A stretch of 64,000 nucleotides of DNA, from the NCBI RefSeq assembly GCF_024305035.1, contig NZ_JAMWZB010000011.1, positions 62,001 through 126,000 of the forward strand, written 5' to 3'. Source of the stretch: Algoriphagus sp. Its GTDB lineage: Bacteria; Bacteroidota; Bacteroidia; Cytophagales; Cyclobacteriaceae. The number at the start of each line of letters is the position of its first letter. Within the stretch, counting starts at the first letter, position 1. Of the stretch, positions 33,801 to 41,809 are shown one piece after another. The notes under the pieces are model-generated. The model was not told the origin of the DNA. It did not search any database and saw only the letters and a list, made by a program, of their open reading frames with translations. A program made the position numbers and the translations under genes.

Positions 33801-34985
33801 GACTCGGACAAGTTAGAGAAAATACTCTTTAATTTGCTTTCCAATGCGTTCAAGTTTACTCCAGAGGGAGGAGAGATTGATGTTTCGGTTGATATCAGTC
33901 AAGAAACGGAAGAACTGGGATTTCTTCAGCTCAAAGTGAGAGATACTGGAATCGGAATAGCCAAGGAAGACCAAGTTAAAATTTTTGACCGTTACTTCAC
34001 CACTGAAGGACACGGATCTCAACTTAACCAAGGAAGCGGAATTGGATTGGCTTTGGCTCAGGATTTTGCAAAAATTATGCAGGGTCAGATTCATGTCAGC
34101 AGTCAGCTTGATTATGGGTCCACGTTTACCCTTGAAATCCCCATTACTTTAATCAGTTCAGAGGATAAAGATGATGACACTGAGGAGGATTCAGAGTGGT
34201 CCAACATCGACAAAAAAGAATCCATTTTGATCGTAGAAGATCATCCTGAATTCCGGTCCTATCTTAAAGATTGCCTTCATGAAGAATATGAGGTTTTACT
34301 TGCCTCCCAGGGAATACAGGCCTGGGAAATTGCCCAAAAGCACATTCCTGACTTGATCATTTCAGATTTGATGATGCCGCAGATGGATGGAAATGAGCTT
34401 TGTCACAAAGTCAAATCGGATATTCGTACCTCACATATTCCCGTGATTTTACTAACAGCAAAAAACTCAGAGCAGACACAGATTCTTGGACTTGATAGTG
34501 GATGTAATCTTTATTTGACCAAACCTTTTAATTTGGAAGTGCTTTTATTGAGTGTAAGAAACCTTCTTAAGGAGCGGAAATTGGTTCAATCTCAAAACAG
34601 AAAGAAAATACAGATTGCCGCTTCCAAGCCACAAATCGAATCTTTAGACGATCAGTTTATCCGGAAATCCGTCGCTTTTGTGGAAAATCATCTGGAAGAC
34701 CCTGGGTTGACAGTGGAATATATGAGTAAAGAGCTCGGAATGAGCCGGGTCCTTTTGTATAAAAAACTTCAATCCATCACTGGAAAAAGTCCGATAGAGT
34801 TTATCCGTTTGATCCGCTTACAACGCGCCTGTGATTTGCTGAATAAGGGTGGGTATTCTGTGGGCGAAGTAGCTTACATGGTTGGATATAATAATGCCAA
34901 ATACTTTACCAAGCATTTCAAACTTGAATTTGGTCTCAATCCATCGGAATATCTCCAAAATCGCCAAATCAATCAAGCAAAGTAA
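30873..34985 (+). CDS. Hybrid two-component system regulator (periplasmic sensor, kinase, receiver, AraC DNA-binding)
   Basis: 1370-residue one-protein signalling system that senses a glycan fragment in the periplasm and activates the neighbouring utilisation locus. Order: signal peptide to about 27; two seven-bladed propellers of Reg_prop repeats (GLSNANVQSIIRDKQGMVWFGTAYGLYRYDG and similar, to about 700); Y_Y_Y domain (about 730-810); a single membrane helix (LAYFLYLIVIFVLVLYF, about 815-835). Then the histidine kinase with H875 in FTNLSHEFRTPLSLIMTP and ATPase motifs DKLEKILFNLLSNAFKFTPEGG and GSGIGLALAQDF. Then a receiver with D1165 in LIISDLMMPQMDG, and a C-terminal AraC domain (about 1265-1365). 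Lies between the xylose operon and SusC, matching known HTCS placement. Confidence 0.96.
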   Translation: MVSNQRICVMVLLLVLFNQFSEIVLAQNQRNQLVFRRLDENLGLSNANVQSIIRDKQGMVWFGTAYGLYRYDGTRIKSFLSTKDSASLSHNNITKLFIGPDGMLWVKNVNGLFDIYNPESEFFIKADLEFYRKYGLKSDAIGMLLQDRQERFWFTHPDQGLSIYFPEEKKTEIIQKNPSKRSIRSNQISSIAEGKDGKIWIVYPSGHLDLLDPNQLSVIQSIQLSNSDLPKSANYEIMVDSDGDAWIFDPDRDSGIYWIDGQSLEVKANRNDKGPFRLNNNMVKAITEVEKGEIWVGTDHGGINILEKENQRVIYLKDQGLVNSNLSHNVVYSLYKDHEDIVWIGTHKLGVAFYHQGLLRFSHVQKSLGDDTSLPFNDVNAFVEDSLGNLFIGTNGGGLIYHDRIKGTYTQYLNDPENPRSLPGNVIVDLMIDHRGILWIGTYLNGLGSFDGKNFKNYTYESTNQNGIPGPSIWKLFEDSKRRIWIGTLKSGLAVLDENRVTFAPYPAGKPPFYIHNQYITSFEEDRLGNIWIAGGSGLNVVNYEKGTSIYFSESDRSGLKEAYVTEVFRDSEDQIWLTTINGLQYFKESDSSFVHYGLEEGLPSPFLIDLLEDDNHNLWISSHLGLSYAQIDRSVEPFKISFQNFDPKDGLQAALFNKNSAINTRDGAFIFGGPNGYNIFKSENFAFERNDPSVVFTDLQLFNQEVKVGQQINDRILLDKALNYTEKLVLKHNENIFSISFSALNFLYPEKNKYRYKLLGFNNEWIYLNENLAKVTFTNLDPGYYTLVVQPGTVLDGWSEKEYSLDLEVLAPFWKTPLAYFLYLIVIFVLVLYFRNQFLQRQRDKFEREQALLESQRIQELDKMKTKFFTNLSHEFRTPLSLIMTPAEHLISNSKDKVLTGQYKIIQRNARRLLKLINQLIDVKNIEKGTLDFYPSEGDIVQFLKSGVADFQELSENQHIILHFESNIPGQQAIFDSDKLEKILFNLLSNAFKFTPEGGEIDVSVDISQETEELGFLQLKVRDTGIGIAKEDQVKIFDRYFTTEGHGSQLNQGSGIGLALAQDFAKIMQGQIHVSSQLDYGSTFTLEIPITLISSEDKDDDTEEDSEWSNIDKKESILIVEDHPEFRSYLKDCLHEEYEVLLASQGIQAWEIAQKHIPDLIISDLMMPQMDGNELCHKVKSDIRTSHIPVILLTAKNSEQTQILGLDSGCNLYLTKPFNLEVLLLSVRNLLKERKLVQSQNRKKIQIAASKPQIESLDDQFIRKSVAFVENHLEDPGLTVEYMSKELGMSRVLLYKKLQSITGKSPIEFIRLIRLQRACDLLNKGGYSVGEVAYMVGYNNAKYFTKHFKLEFGLNPSEYLQNRQINQAK

Positions 34986-35548
34986 ATCATGTTCTTTTGC
35001 TTAATTCTATTTCCTAAAACAGCCTTGGAAAAAGGATGAGTCTGTTATCCCATTTTTTAAATCCCCCCTTGAAACGGGTTGGAGAGAGTAAAAAGTCCGT
35101 TGCTGAGCGGTAAAACTTCAAAATCTTCTTTTTCTTGTCTCAAACTTCAAATTTATATTCTATTTAGCCTAATAATAGATCGGATTTTGATCGAATACAA
35201 TAAAAAAAATAGGAAAATAAAGAATAAAATTTCGTATTAACATTTGATGCCCTAATTGTTAACATTTGAATACCCTCCATAAGATTCACTCCCTTTACAT
35301 TTATCACAGTCATAGCATTAAACCCAATTTCAGGATCCTTAAAATCTATATTAGATTTTTTCAACCTTATGAAAAATAATTTCAAAGGCTTTGAACTCCT
35401 TGAAATGGGTAGATGGTGATGCTCACTTAAGTCCATTTTCAAGAATCAATGTACACTTCAACTCATTTCTTTTGAAAAAATAACAGGCAAAGAGATATTC
35501 TTTTTGACTCCTTAATCCATTCTCCATTTTCCAACAATTAAACCCTAT
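34986..35548. other. Long intergenic region upstream of SusC
   Basis: 563 AT-rich bases between the regulator gene and SusC. It holds the direct repeat described at 35237-35269. I found no convincing gene: a 92-codon minus-strand frame at 35164-35442 has no recognisable features. No clean TTTG/TAnnTTTG promoter was found; TACATTTA at 35296-35303 is one mismatch from a -7 element. Confidence 0.5.
35237..35269 (+). promoter_or_regulatory. Direct repeat, candidate binding site for the AraC-type hybrid regulator
   Basis: TTAACATTTGA occurs exactly at 35237-35247 and 35259-35269, start-to-start distance 22 bases (about two helical turns), 280 bases before the SusC ATG. AraC-family dimers commonly bind direct repeats with this spacing on one DNA face, and the regulator is encoded next door. 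Assignment is inferred. Confidence 0.5.
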
Positions 35549-38500
35549 ATGATGAAAAAACTATTACCACTTTGGCTCTTGCTACTGGCGGGTATGGCAC
35601 ATGCGCAGGTTACAGTAAAAGGAACTGTAAGCTCCAGTGGTGACAACTTGCCTTTGCCAGGAGTAACGGTTCTGGTCAAAGGGACCACAACCGGTGTCGC
35701 TACCAATGGAGACGGCACTTATTCGATCACTGTACCATCGAGCGAATCGGTCTTGGTCTACAGTTTTATTGGCTATAAACCACAAGAAGTTCTTGTGGGA
35801 AATCAAACGACCATAGACTTAACACTAGAGGAAGACATGGCTTCATTGGATGAAGTGGTCGTTGTAGGTTATGGTACCATGAAAAAAAGGGACATGTCTT
35901 CGGCCCAAGTTTCGGTTTCTTCTGAAGAAATTGAACGTACTGTCAATACTACAGTGGAACAAGCCCTACAGGGAAGAGCTGCGGGCGTTTATGTTACCCA
36001 AAACACCGGAGCTCCAGGTGGAGGTATCTCAGTGAATGTTCGAGGAGTGAGTTCGATCAGCGGAACAACAGAACCATTATATGTAATCGATGGGGTGCAG
36101 ATACAGCCTTCAACTGTTTCCTATGGTGCAACCTCAGGAACTAACCCGTTGGCAAGTTTAAACCCGAGTGATATTGAGTCAATAGAAGTGCTTCAAGGAC
36201 CTTCTGCTACAGCTATCTATGGGTCTAGGGGAACGAACGGTGTAGTCTTGATTACCACAAAAAGAGGAAAATCAGGAGAAATAAAAATTAGTTACAATTA
36301 TTTGTACAGTTTGCAGGATAAGCCAACTCCATTGCCTACCATGTCTCTCCAGCAATATGCAACAATGATTAATGAAATCAATGAGATTACTGGAGGAACT
36401 CCTCCAGCGGCATTCCTTGATCCAAGTTTATTAGGAGAAGGAACCAACTGGCAACAAGAACTTTTCAAAACTGCCGGACTAAACAAGCATACTTTAAATC
36501 TGTCCGGTGGAAATGACATTACTCAATTTTACATTTCCGGGGAATATTTTGACCAAGAAGGGATTGCAATAGGTTCGAATTTCGAGCGATATTCCTTGAG
36601 AGTAAATATTGATAATCAAACCAGAAAATGGTTGAAATTGGGAGTGAATCTGCAGCTTTCCAACACGGATGAGCAATTGGCTACCGGAAGCACAGATGTG
36701 ATTAATAATGCCATTCAAATGGCCCCAAATATCCCAGTGTATAACCCTGACGGGTCATGGGGTGGAGCCGACCCCATCAATGGATCAAGTCTTCAGTTTA
36801 CACCTCCTAACCCCATTGCACTGGCTAATTTGTTGGACAGAAATTTTAAACGAAGAGGGGCACTTGGAGGATTTAACGTTGATGTAGATATTATCGAAGG
36901 GTTGAAATTCCGTTCCATGGTCAATGGTAGTATAAACTATAGCACAGGGAGATTTTGGACACCTACCTATACTCTTGGGGTAGTGACCAATGACCAAAAT
37001 CAACTTAACCTTTCCACAGATAATAGCTTTTACTGGAACTGGAACCAGATGCTAACTTACAATAAGGTAATTGGAAAACATGCTTTTGATTTGATGGCCA
37101 GTCACGAAGCCCAGGGGAGTACTTACGAATCTTTAAATGCATCAAGGGTTAATTTCCCTTCCAATGACCTCCCCCAATTAGGATTAGGTTCTTCACAGGG
37201 AGCCACCAACTCCGGCAATGCAAGTCATTGGGCAATGGAGTCTTATTTTGGTAGAATCAATTATACCTATGATGAGAAGTACATTTTGCTCGGGGCATTG
37301 AGAGCTGATGGCTCAGCAAACTTTGGTCCTGAAAACCGGTGGGGCTTTTTTCCTTCGTTATCAGCGGCCTATAGAATTTCAGAAGAATCGTTTTTACAGG
37401 ATGTGACTTGGATGGATGAATTAAAATTGCGTTTCGAGACTGGACTTACCGGTAATCAAGGGAGTGCAAACGCAATTTTTGCTCCACTAAGTTCTCCGTC
37501 AATTCCTACCCCTTTTGGAGGAGGGTTTTTGGTTTCTAGATTTGGTAATCCTGGTTTGCAGTGGGAAGGGACTTCAACTGTAAACGTTGGATTTAATTTG
37601 AACATGTTTAATAATAGAGTTCAAGTTGAAGCGGACTTCTATGTGAAGAAGACAGATAACTTATTGCTTCCCAATCCACTTCCTTGGTACATGGGGACTT
37701 CTGGCGAAGGAAGTATTGGTACGCCCACCGTTAATATCGGGGCTTTGGAAAACAGAGGCTACGGTATAACGATCAACACGATCAATATTGATAATAGGGC
37801 TAGTGGTTTCTCTTGGAATTCGAACTTCAATTTCTCAGGTTTTAGAACGAAGGTTACTCAGTTTTTCTCCGAAACAGCTTTCATTGACCGGACTGCTTGG
37901 TATATGAATAATTTCACCCAACGTGCAATCCCTGGACAAGCACCTTGGTTGTTTTTAGGATATGAGACTGATGGATTGTTCCAAACCCTTGAGGAGGTGG
38001 AATCCAGCGCTAGACCGGTAGATAATTCAGGAAATCCGCTACCAGTTGGAGTTGATGGTATCTATGTAGGAGATATTAAATATGTGGATCAGAACGGCGA
38101 TGGAGTTATTGATGAACGAGATCAAACCTTCTTAGGAAACCCTTGGCCAAAATTCACTTTCGGAACCACTCAGCAATTTAGTTTTAAGAATTTTACGCTT
38201 GATTTATTGTTTACAGGATCTATTGGAAACAAGATTTACAACTTCAACAAATTCAATAATATCAATCCTAACAATGTGAATTTGGGAAGAAATATGCTTT
38301 TGGAAACTTTCGATTATGCAAAAATTGAACTAGACGAATCTGGAAACCCATATTTGACTAATCCTAATACAGATGTTCCTAGGATCACGGTAACTGACCT
38401 TAACGGGAATGGAACAAGAATTTCAGACAAGTTTGTAGAGGATGGTTCTTTTGTAAGGCTTAAGAATGTACAGCTGGCCTATTCAATTCCTTCTACTCTT

Positions 38501-38707
38501 TTGGGTAACCAAAATGTGGTAAGAGGGGGGAGAATTTCATTCGGAATTCAAAATGCGCTCACCTTTACAAGGTATTCTGGATTTGATCCTGAAGTAGGTG
38601 CTTATGTAGGAAATAATGTATCCGCAGCTGATCAGCTCATTGGTGTAGATTATGGTAGATACCCATTGACAAGAATGTACACATTCAGTTTAGCCCTTGA
38701 TTTCTAA
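35549..38707 (+). CDS. SusC/RagA-family TonB-dependent glycan transporter
   Basis: 1052-residue outer-membrane importer of oligosaccharides. Signal peptide MMKKLLPLWLLLLAGMAHAQ; carboxypeptidase-D-like domain (VTVKGTVSSSGDNLPLPGVTVLVKGTTTGVATNGDGTYSITVPS); the SusC signature SLDEVVVVGYGTMKKRDMSSAQVSV; plug (ALQGRAAGVYVTQNTGAPGGGISVNVRGVSSISGTTEPLYVIDGVQI ... LNPSDIESIEVLQGPSATAIYGSRGTNGVVLITTKRGKSG); then a 22-strand barrel ending TRMYTFSLALDF. It works with the SusD-like lid protein encoded 18 bases downstream. First gene of the utilisation locus, preceded by a candidate regulator site. Confidence 0.96.
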   Translation: MMKKLLPLWLLLLAGMAHAQVTVKGTVSSSGDNLPLPGVTVLVKGTTTGVATNGDGTYSITVPSSESVLVYSFIGYKPQEVLVGNQTTIDLTLEEDMASLDEVVVVGYGTMKKRDMSSAQVSVSSEEIERTVNTTVEQALQGRAAGVYVTQNTGAPGGGISVNVRGVSSISGTTEPLYVIDGVQIQPSTVSYGATSGTNPLASLNPSDIESIEVLQGPSATAIYGSRGTNGVVLITTKRGKSGEIKISYNYLYSLQDKPTPLPTMSLQQYATMINEINEITGGTPPAAFLDPSLLGEGTNWQQELFKTAGLNKHTLNLSGGNDITQFYISGEYFDQEGIAIGSNFERYSLRVNIDNQTRKWLKLGVNLQLSNTDEQLATGSTDVINNAIQMAPNIPVYNPDGSWGGADPINGSSLQFTPPNPIALANLLDRNFKRRGALGGFNVDVDIIEGLKFRSMVNGSINYSTGRFWTPTYTLGVVTNDQNQLNLSTDNSFYWNWNQMLTYNKVIGKHAFDLMASHEAQGSTYESLNASRVNFPSNDLPQLGLGSSQGATNSGNASHWAMESYFGRINYTYDEKYILLGALRADGSANFGPENRWGFFPSLSAAYRISEESFLQDVTWMDELKLRFETGLTGNQGSANAIFAPLSSPSIPTPFGGGFLVSRFGNPGLQWEGTSTVNVGFNLNMFNNRVQVEADFYVKKTDNLLLPNPLPWYMGTSGEGSIGTPTVNIGALENRGYGITINTINIDNRASGFSWNSNFNFSGFRTKVTQFFSETAFIDRTAWYMNNFTQRAIPGQAPWLFLGYETDGLFQTLEEVESSARPVDNSGNPLPVGVDGIYVGDIKYVDQNGDGVIDERDQTFLGNPWPKFTFGTTQQFSFKNFTLDLLFTGSIGNKIYNFNKFNNINPNNVNLGRNMLLETFDYAKIELDESGNPYLTNPNTDVPRITVTDLNGNGTRISDKFVEDGSFVRLKNVQLAYSIPSTLLGNQNVVRGGRISFGIQNALTFTRYSGFDPEVGAYVGNNVSAADQLIGVDYGRYPLTRMYTFSLALDF

Positions 38708-38725
38708 CCACAGAAAATTTAAAAC

Positions 38726-40393
38726 ATGAAGACAAATATAAAAACCCGAAATTTCATTGTAATCGGAGCTCTTTTATTAGGAGGCTGTTTGGCTGGTTGT
38801 TCGGACGAATTTTTAGATAGGCCACCCTTAGACGCCATTGTGGATGCCAATTTCTATCAAAATGATGACCAAATTTTGTCTGCATCCGCGCCTTTGTACA
38901 ATATCGTTTGGTTTGCCTATAACGATAAAGCCAGTCATGGAATAGGGGATGCAAGAGGCGGGATTCTTACCTCTGGTTCCTATCAGTTAGAGAATGTCCG
39001 ATTCAATACTACCGGCGAAACGCCCGAAAATGGGGCTGCGTGGAGAGCATTCTTCAACGTAGTGGCACAGTCCAATTCCTTGATCAACAACATCCAGACT
39101 TTTGCTGGTCCTGAGGTTACTGATCGGATTAAGAATCATGGATTGGCTGAAGGTCGGTTTATGCGTGGATTGGCTTATTCCTATTTGGTCCAAAATTGGG
39201 GTCCGGTTCCGATTATAACTAATAATACAACCTTGCTTCAAGATACGACCTTGGCTAGAAATACAGAGGAATCCGTTTGGCAATTCATCATCAAAGACTT
39301 CAGATTTGCAGCAGAGAATCTTCCGGAAACTGCCGTTCAGCCAGGTCGGTTGACCAAATGGGGAGCCGAAGGTGTGCTGGCAAAAATGTACCTTACCAAA
39401 GCGGGGGTCTCAGGTACAAGAAATCAATCAGATCTTGATTCTGCGGCATATTTTGCCAAGCGTGTGATAGATAATAGCGGAGCGGCTTTAATGGAGAATT
39501 ATGAGGATTTATTCAAAACTCAAAATAACAACAACGAAGAGACCCTAGCGGCATTGCAGTGGACTTACAACGCAGGTCAAGCTGGCCAATGGGGAGCTCA
39601 AAACACGGTGCAGTCTTTTCTTGCTTTTGGTTCTGAAATTACTGGTTTTGGTGATGGTTGGGGTGGAGATATTGGCGCTTCTAAGTGGATGCTTGATCTC
39701 TACGATGACTTGATCTTCGATGAGCGAAGGAAAGCTTCATTTATGTTTCCAGGTGATCACTATCCGTATATCACCCAAGTTCCTCCAGGTGGGTCTGCAC
39801 AGGAACTTCGGGTTCCGGCCAGAAATACAGATGGGAGTAGAGAATATAATACTCGAGCGTGGGTAAAAAAATATGTTGTCGGCAGACCGGAAGATAACGA
39901 TGGAAAAGTAGTTCAGCAAGGGACCGAGATCAATACTTATATCCTTAGACTAGCGGACGTTTACCTGACTTACGCGGAGGCGATAGTGGAGACAAATCCT
40001 CAAGAGGCATTAACCTATGTCAATTTGGTCAGAGAACGAGCCGGGGTTAATGCCAAGACTTCTGTGAATTGGCAGGATATATTTGAGGAACGGATTCGGG
40101 AGTTTGCCATGGAGGGACAGGCATGGTATGAGTTTACTAAATTGGAATATTATAATCCGGAGTTGGCCTATGAAATTTTATCTAATCAGGATAGGGGTAC
40201 TTTTAGAATTTATGCAGATCGATTGCCCGATCCCACCCTTTGGGAAATCGAAATTCCTGAAGATGATGAGTCGCCTCGGTATTTTCAGGTAAACGAATCC
40301 AACTTTAAGATACCTATTCCTTCAGCTGAATTATCCAGAGCTCCAAATTTGAGAAAACCGGCAGTTCCTTATGATTTTTCTGCCGACAATTAA
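38726..40393 (+). CDS. SusD/RagB-family surface glycan-binding lipoprotein
   Basis: 555-residue outer-membrane lipoprotein that caps the SusC-like barrel and captures glycan. The lipobox is LAGC in GALLLGGCLAGCSDEFLDRPPLDAIVDANFYQNDDQI, the usual SusD start. TPR-like helices follow (GLAEGRFMRGLAYSYLVQNWGPVPIITN, TKWGAEGVLAKMYLTKAG), and the C-terminal RagB domain has YILRLADVYLTYAEAIVETNPQEALTYVNLVRERAGV and IFEERIREFAMEGQAWYEFTKLEYYNPELAYE. Normal length. Co-transcribed with SusC (18-base gap). Confidence 0.95.
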   Translation: MKTNIKTRNFIVIGALLLGGCLAGCSDEFLDRPPLDAIVDANFYQNDDQILSASAPLYNIVWFAYNDKASHGIGDARGGILTSGSYQLENVRFNTTGETPENGAAWRAFFNVVAQSNSLINNIQTFAGPEVTDRIKNHGLAEGRFMRGLAYSYLVQNWGPVPIITNNTTLLQDTTLARNTEESVWQFIIKDFRFAAENLPETAVQPGRLTKWGAEGVLAKMYLTKAGVSGTRNQSDLDSAAYFAKRVIDNSGAALMENYEDLFKTQNNNNEETLAALQWTYNAGQAGQWGAQNTVQSFLAFGSEITGFGDGWGGDIGASKWMLDLYDDLIFDERRKASFMFPGDHYPYITQVPPGGSAQELRVPARNTDGSREYNTRAWVKKYVVGRPEDNDGKVVQQGTEINTYILRLADVYLTYAEAIVETNPQEALTYVNLVRERAGVNAKTSVNWQDIFEERIREFAMEGQAWYEFTKLEYYNPELAYEILSNQDRGTFRIYADRLPDPTLWEIEIPEDDESPRYFQVNESNFKIPIPSAELSRAPNLRKPAVPYDFSADN

Positions 40394-40413
40394 AATATCA
40401 AACTGCATAGAAA

Positions 40414-41688
40414 ATGAAAATATTAAATAAAAAATTCACGCTACCAACCTCTTTTTACCCTGCGATCTTGCTAATGGGAGTAATGGCTCTTGGAGCCTGC
40501 CAAGATGAAGAGGGGATGGGAATGGGAATGCCTGTAATAGAGAGGGTGCGGAACACGGATCCCAGTACGGCTGACAGTTCCTTTACCTCAGCTAGCTTAG
40601 GCAGCACGTTGGCAATTATTGGAACCAATTTAAAAGGGACCGAGCAGGTATTTCTTAATGATTATCCATTAGGAATCAATCCTACCTATGTGACCAATAC
40701 TTCGGTGATTGTGACAGTTAGTGATTCAGTACCCACTGTCGCCACGAACCCGGATGTTCCTAATACTTTAAGACTAGTGACCGGTAGCGGAGAAGCAATT
40801 TATGAATTCCAAACCTTGCCTCCTGCCCCACAGGTGCAACAAGTGAAAAATCAATATGTAAGATCAGGGGAGGAATTGACTCTTTATGGGCGGTATTTTT
40901 ACTTCGTTGATACGGTATATTTCCCAGGGCAAGACGCTTTTGTAACTTCTGGCTTTGAAACAAACAGTACGGGGACTCGGCTCACCGTTACTGTACCCGA
41001 AAACCTGGATTTTTCAGAGACTCAAATGGTCTCTGTAGTTACCCGGAGTGGCGCTTCATCGACCAATAGGAATACACAAATCTACGCAGGGAAAGGTATG
41101 ATAGCTGATTTTGACACCAATGGAGTACTTGAATGGCCATGGAATTGGGGTTGGGGGATCTCCGGGGAAATGATCAAGCCCAGTCAACCGGGCATTGAGT
41201 CCTTGGAGGGTAACTTTGGAGGAATGAATCAGGCTTTTCCGGCCAATTATGGCTGGAACAATGATAAGGTAATCAACCTTGCTGCCTGGAGTGGTGGTCA
41301 ACCTTTTCCAACTAGCCCCGAAGCTGAATATGATCCGACAAGTCCGGCAGCAAACTTTGATATTCGCTTTGAGCTGGCAATTAACACCGAAGAGTCCATC
41401 GAAGGGTTGATTGTACAAATTTGGTATCCTTCAGCAAACGGTGAACTAAGTTATGATATCCCATTGACTGAGGTGATTAAGGCTACTGATGGTAGCTGGC
41501 ATACCTTTTCTACAAACCTGACTCGTCTTACCAATGGCTCTTCGCGGTTTGAAACATATGCTGATTTTTTAGCTGGAGGTGCAGATGGGGTCAAGCAGCT
41601 TAGGATATTAATTATTAACAGCTCATCATCAGATATTTCTGCAGTAGTAGGTGTGGACAATATCAGGGTAGTAAGAGCAGTTAATTAA
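40414..41688 (+). CDS. TIG-domain surface glycan-binding lipoprotein (SusE/SGBP-like)
   Basis: 424-residue lipoprotein (lipobox LGAC in LLMGVMALGACQDEE), so probably on the cell surface. The middle has two IPT/TIG immunoglobulin-like domains (STADSSFTSASLGSTLAIIGTNLKGTEQVFLNDYPLGINPTYVTNTSVIVTV, and VQQVKNQYVRSGEELTLYGRYFYFVDTVYFPG). The C-terminal half (about 230-424) resembles the glycan-binding domain of surface glycan-binding proteins. It starts MIADFDTNGVLEWPWNWGWGISGEMIKPSQPGIESLEGNFGGMNQ, rich in Trp suited to sugar stacking. Follows SusD by 20 bases. The glycan bound is not identifiable. A strong terminator follows the gene. Confidence 0.85.
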   Translation: MKILNKKFTLPTSFYPAILLMGVMALGACQDEEGMGMGMPVIERVRNTDPSTADSSFTSASLGSTLAIIGTNLKGTEQVFLNDYPLGINPTYVTNTSVIVTVSDSVPTVATNPDVPNTLRLVTGSGEAIYEFQTLPPAPQVQQVKNQYVRSGEELTLYGRYFYFVDTVYFPGQDAFVTSGFETNSTGTRLTVTVPENLDFSETQMVSVVTRSGASSTNRNTQIYAGKGMIADFDTNGVLEWPWNWGWGISGEMIKPSQPGIESLEGNFGGMNQAFPANYGWNNDKVINLAAWSGGQPFPTSPEAEYDPTSPAANFDIRFELAINTEESIEGLIVQIWYPSANGELSYDIPLTEVIKATDGSWHTFSTNLTRLTNGSSRFETYADFLAGGADGVKQLRILIINSSSSDISAVVGVDNIRVVRAVN

Positions 41689-41712
41689 CTTCTTTTCAAG
41701 CTAGTGTTTGTT

Positions 41713-41748
41713 AACTCCGAGACATGCTCCTTTGTCTCGGAGTTTTTC
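41713..41748 (+). terminator. Strong intrinsic terminator inside the utilisation locus
   Basis: AACTCCGAGACA (41713-41724) and TGTCTCGGAGTT (41733-41744) form a perfect 12-bp stem with an 8-base loop, followed by T's. It separates the SusC-SusD-surface-protein genes from the FG-GAP, GH9 and esterase genes. Confidence 0.9.
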
Positions 41749-41809
41749 TAATTTCTTGTTTTGGATAAAGCATAAACCTAATGTTTCTATTTTGAATTCA
41801 GATTTGCGT

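Noticed and set aside
35164-35442. 92-codon minus-strand frame in the SusC upstream region
   Set aside because: No domain or signal, and it covers the candidate regulatory repeats.
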